DNA from: Atkinsonella hypoxylon
Lineage: Eukaryota; Ascomycota; Sordariomycetes; Hypocreales; Clavicipitaceae
Direction of reading: 5' to 3'
DNA length: 19,779 nt
Assembly (NCBI GenBank): GCA_000729835.1
Contig: JFHB01000339.1
Location: forward strand, 1 to 19,779
Each line of letters opens with the position of its first letter. The stretch's first letter is position 1. Positions 19,185-19,779 of the stretch are shown in pieces. Under the pieces are notes generated by a model. The model was not told the origin of the DNA. It saw only the letters and a program-made list of their open reading frames with translations, and did no database searches. A program made the position numbers and the translations under genes.

Positions 19185-19779
19185 TTACTCCAGAAACGCA
19201 AAGGGATGGCTGTGTACTCAGAAAGTACCTCGCGATCAGATGTGTTCAAAGTGCAGTCGTACTCAAAAGAATGAAGTCAACACTAGAAAATGAGCACACA
19301 AAGCGCCATCATCCCATCATGATGAGATTCTGCAGCCCAGCTTGTATAATAGCATGTACCTACAAGAGAGACAATAAGAATGAAGGACATGAACATTGTA
19401 CGAAGCAGCCCACAGCAAGCACAACTACTAGGTACTCAGCCCATTCAAGCCATACCTGAGCCACGCATGTACTATTTATTTATTATGCATTCTCCCTTGC
19501 ATGCACTCCGCCCTTGTATGCAGCCCTCACATCTTCCCACACCCAAGAGAGGGCTTCAAAGACTACGTCAGGCCAACGGCAGCCTATCATCTGACCTCTT
19601 TTGGGAAAGTCTGCGTGACAAGCCACAGGGACTCGCGTGAGCGCCAGCTTCGGCACTAGCGCCAAGTCGCGTGCGGATTACCTCGCTATGACGACTTTTT
19701 GTACAGTTAGTGTGTAAATTTTTTTTTTAATCTTTTATCTTTTCTTTTCTTTTCTTTTTCCAAGGCGGGAATAACCAGC
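19185..19779. other. SFT2 downstream flank without a gene
   Basis: The SFT2 3' untranslated region should lie here. The right end (19717-19760) is a T-rich, TTTTC-repeating pyrimidine tract of the kind seen in fungal promoters and leaders, so another gene may start beyond the window. Short frames here show no motif. Confidence 0.55.

Noticed and set aside
1..19779. tRNA or 5S rRNA genes and CRISPR arrays
   Set aside because: No TTCGA-type B box lies in a cloverleaf context, no rRNA block was seen, and the repeats present lack regular unique spacers.

Overview
The window looks like nuclear DNA of a filamentous ascomycete (Pezizomycotina, probably Sordariomycetes). The evidence is short introns with GTAAGT/GTACGT donors and (A/G)CT(A/G)AC branch sites, C-rich third codon positions in part of the coding DNA, pyrimidine-rich leaders, many simple repeats, and scattered TAGGTACCT-type motifs between genes. 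The class assignment is an inference. I see no prokaryotic operon, CRISPR array, tRNA or rRNA gene, or intact transposon.

Four protein-coding genes are well supported. (1) 3316-4640, minus strand: an ethanolamine kinase (CDP-ethanolamine branch of the Kennedy pathway). It appears split by a stop and a frame change, but one 104-nt intron restores a 406-residue protein. (2) 6761-9038, plus strand: Npr3, the NPRL3 subunit of the SEACIT/GATOR1 complex that restrains TORC1, with one intron and about 730 residues. (3) 10007-11608, minus strand: a 533-residue basic helix-loop-helix transcription factor with an unusually long loop, uninterrupted in its coding part and probably with an intron in its leader. 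(4) 17824-19184, plus strand: Sft2, a four-helix Golgi/endosome membrane protein, with four exons and 213 residues.

Layout: 1-3315 holds no gene I can support. The kinase and NPR3 are divergent across a 2.1-kb spacer. NPR3 and the bHLH gene are convergent with about 970 bp between their stops. The bHLH gene and SFT2 are divergent, with about 6.2 kb between their start codons; this spacer carries microsatellites, a small array of near-palindromic repeats and a few weak exon-like fragments. 19185-19779 is the SFT2 downstream flank.

The four genes act in separate housekeeping or regulatory processes (phospholipid synthesis, nutrient signalling, transcription, membrane traffic), and nothing suggests they form a cluster. 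I did not find a convincing new system. The points most worth a second look are the gene-structure traps (hidden kinase intron, CAGCAG acceptor and cryptic 3' donor in NPR3), the copy-number-variable repeat just before the kinase start, upstream ORFs in the SFT2 leader, and the repeat array at 16.56 kb.
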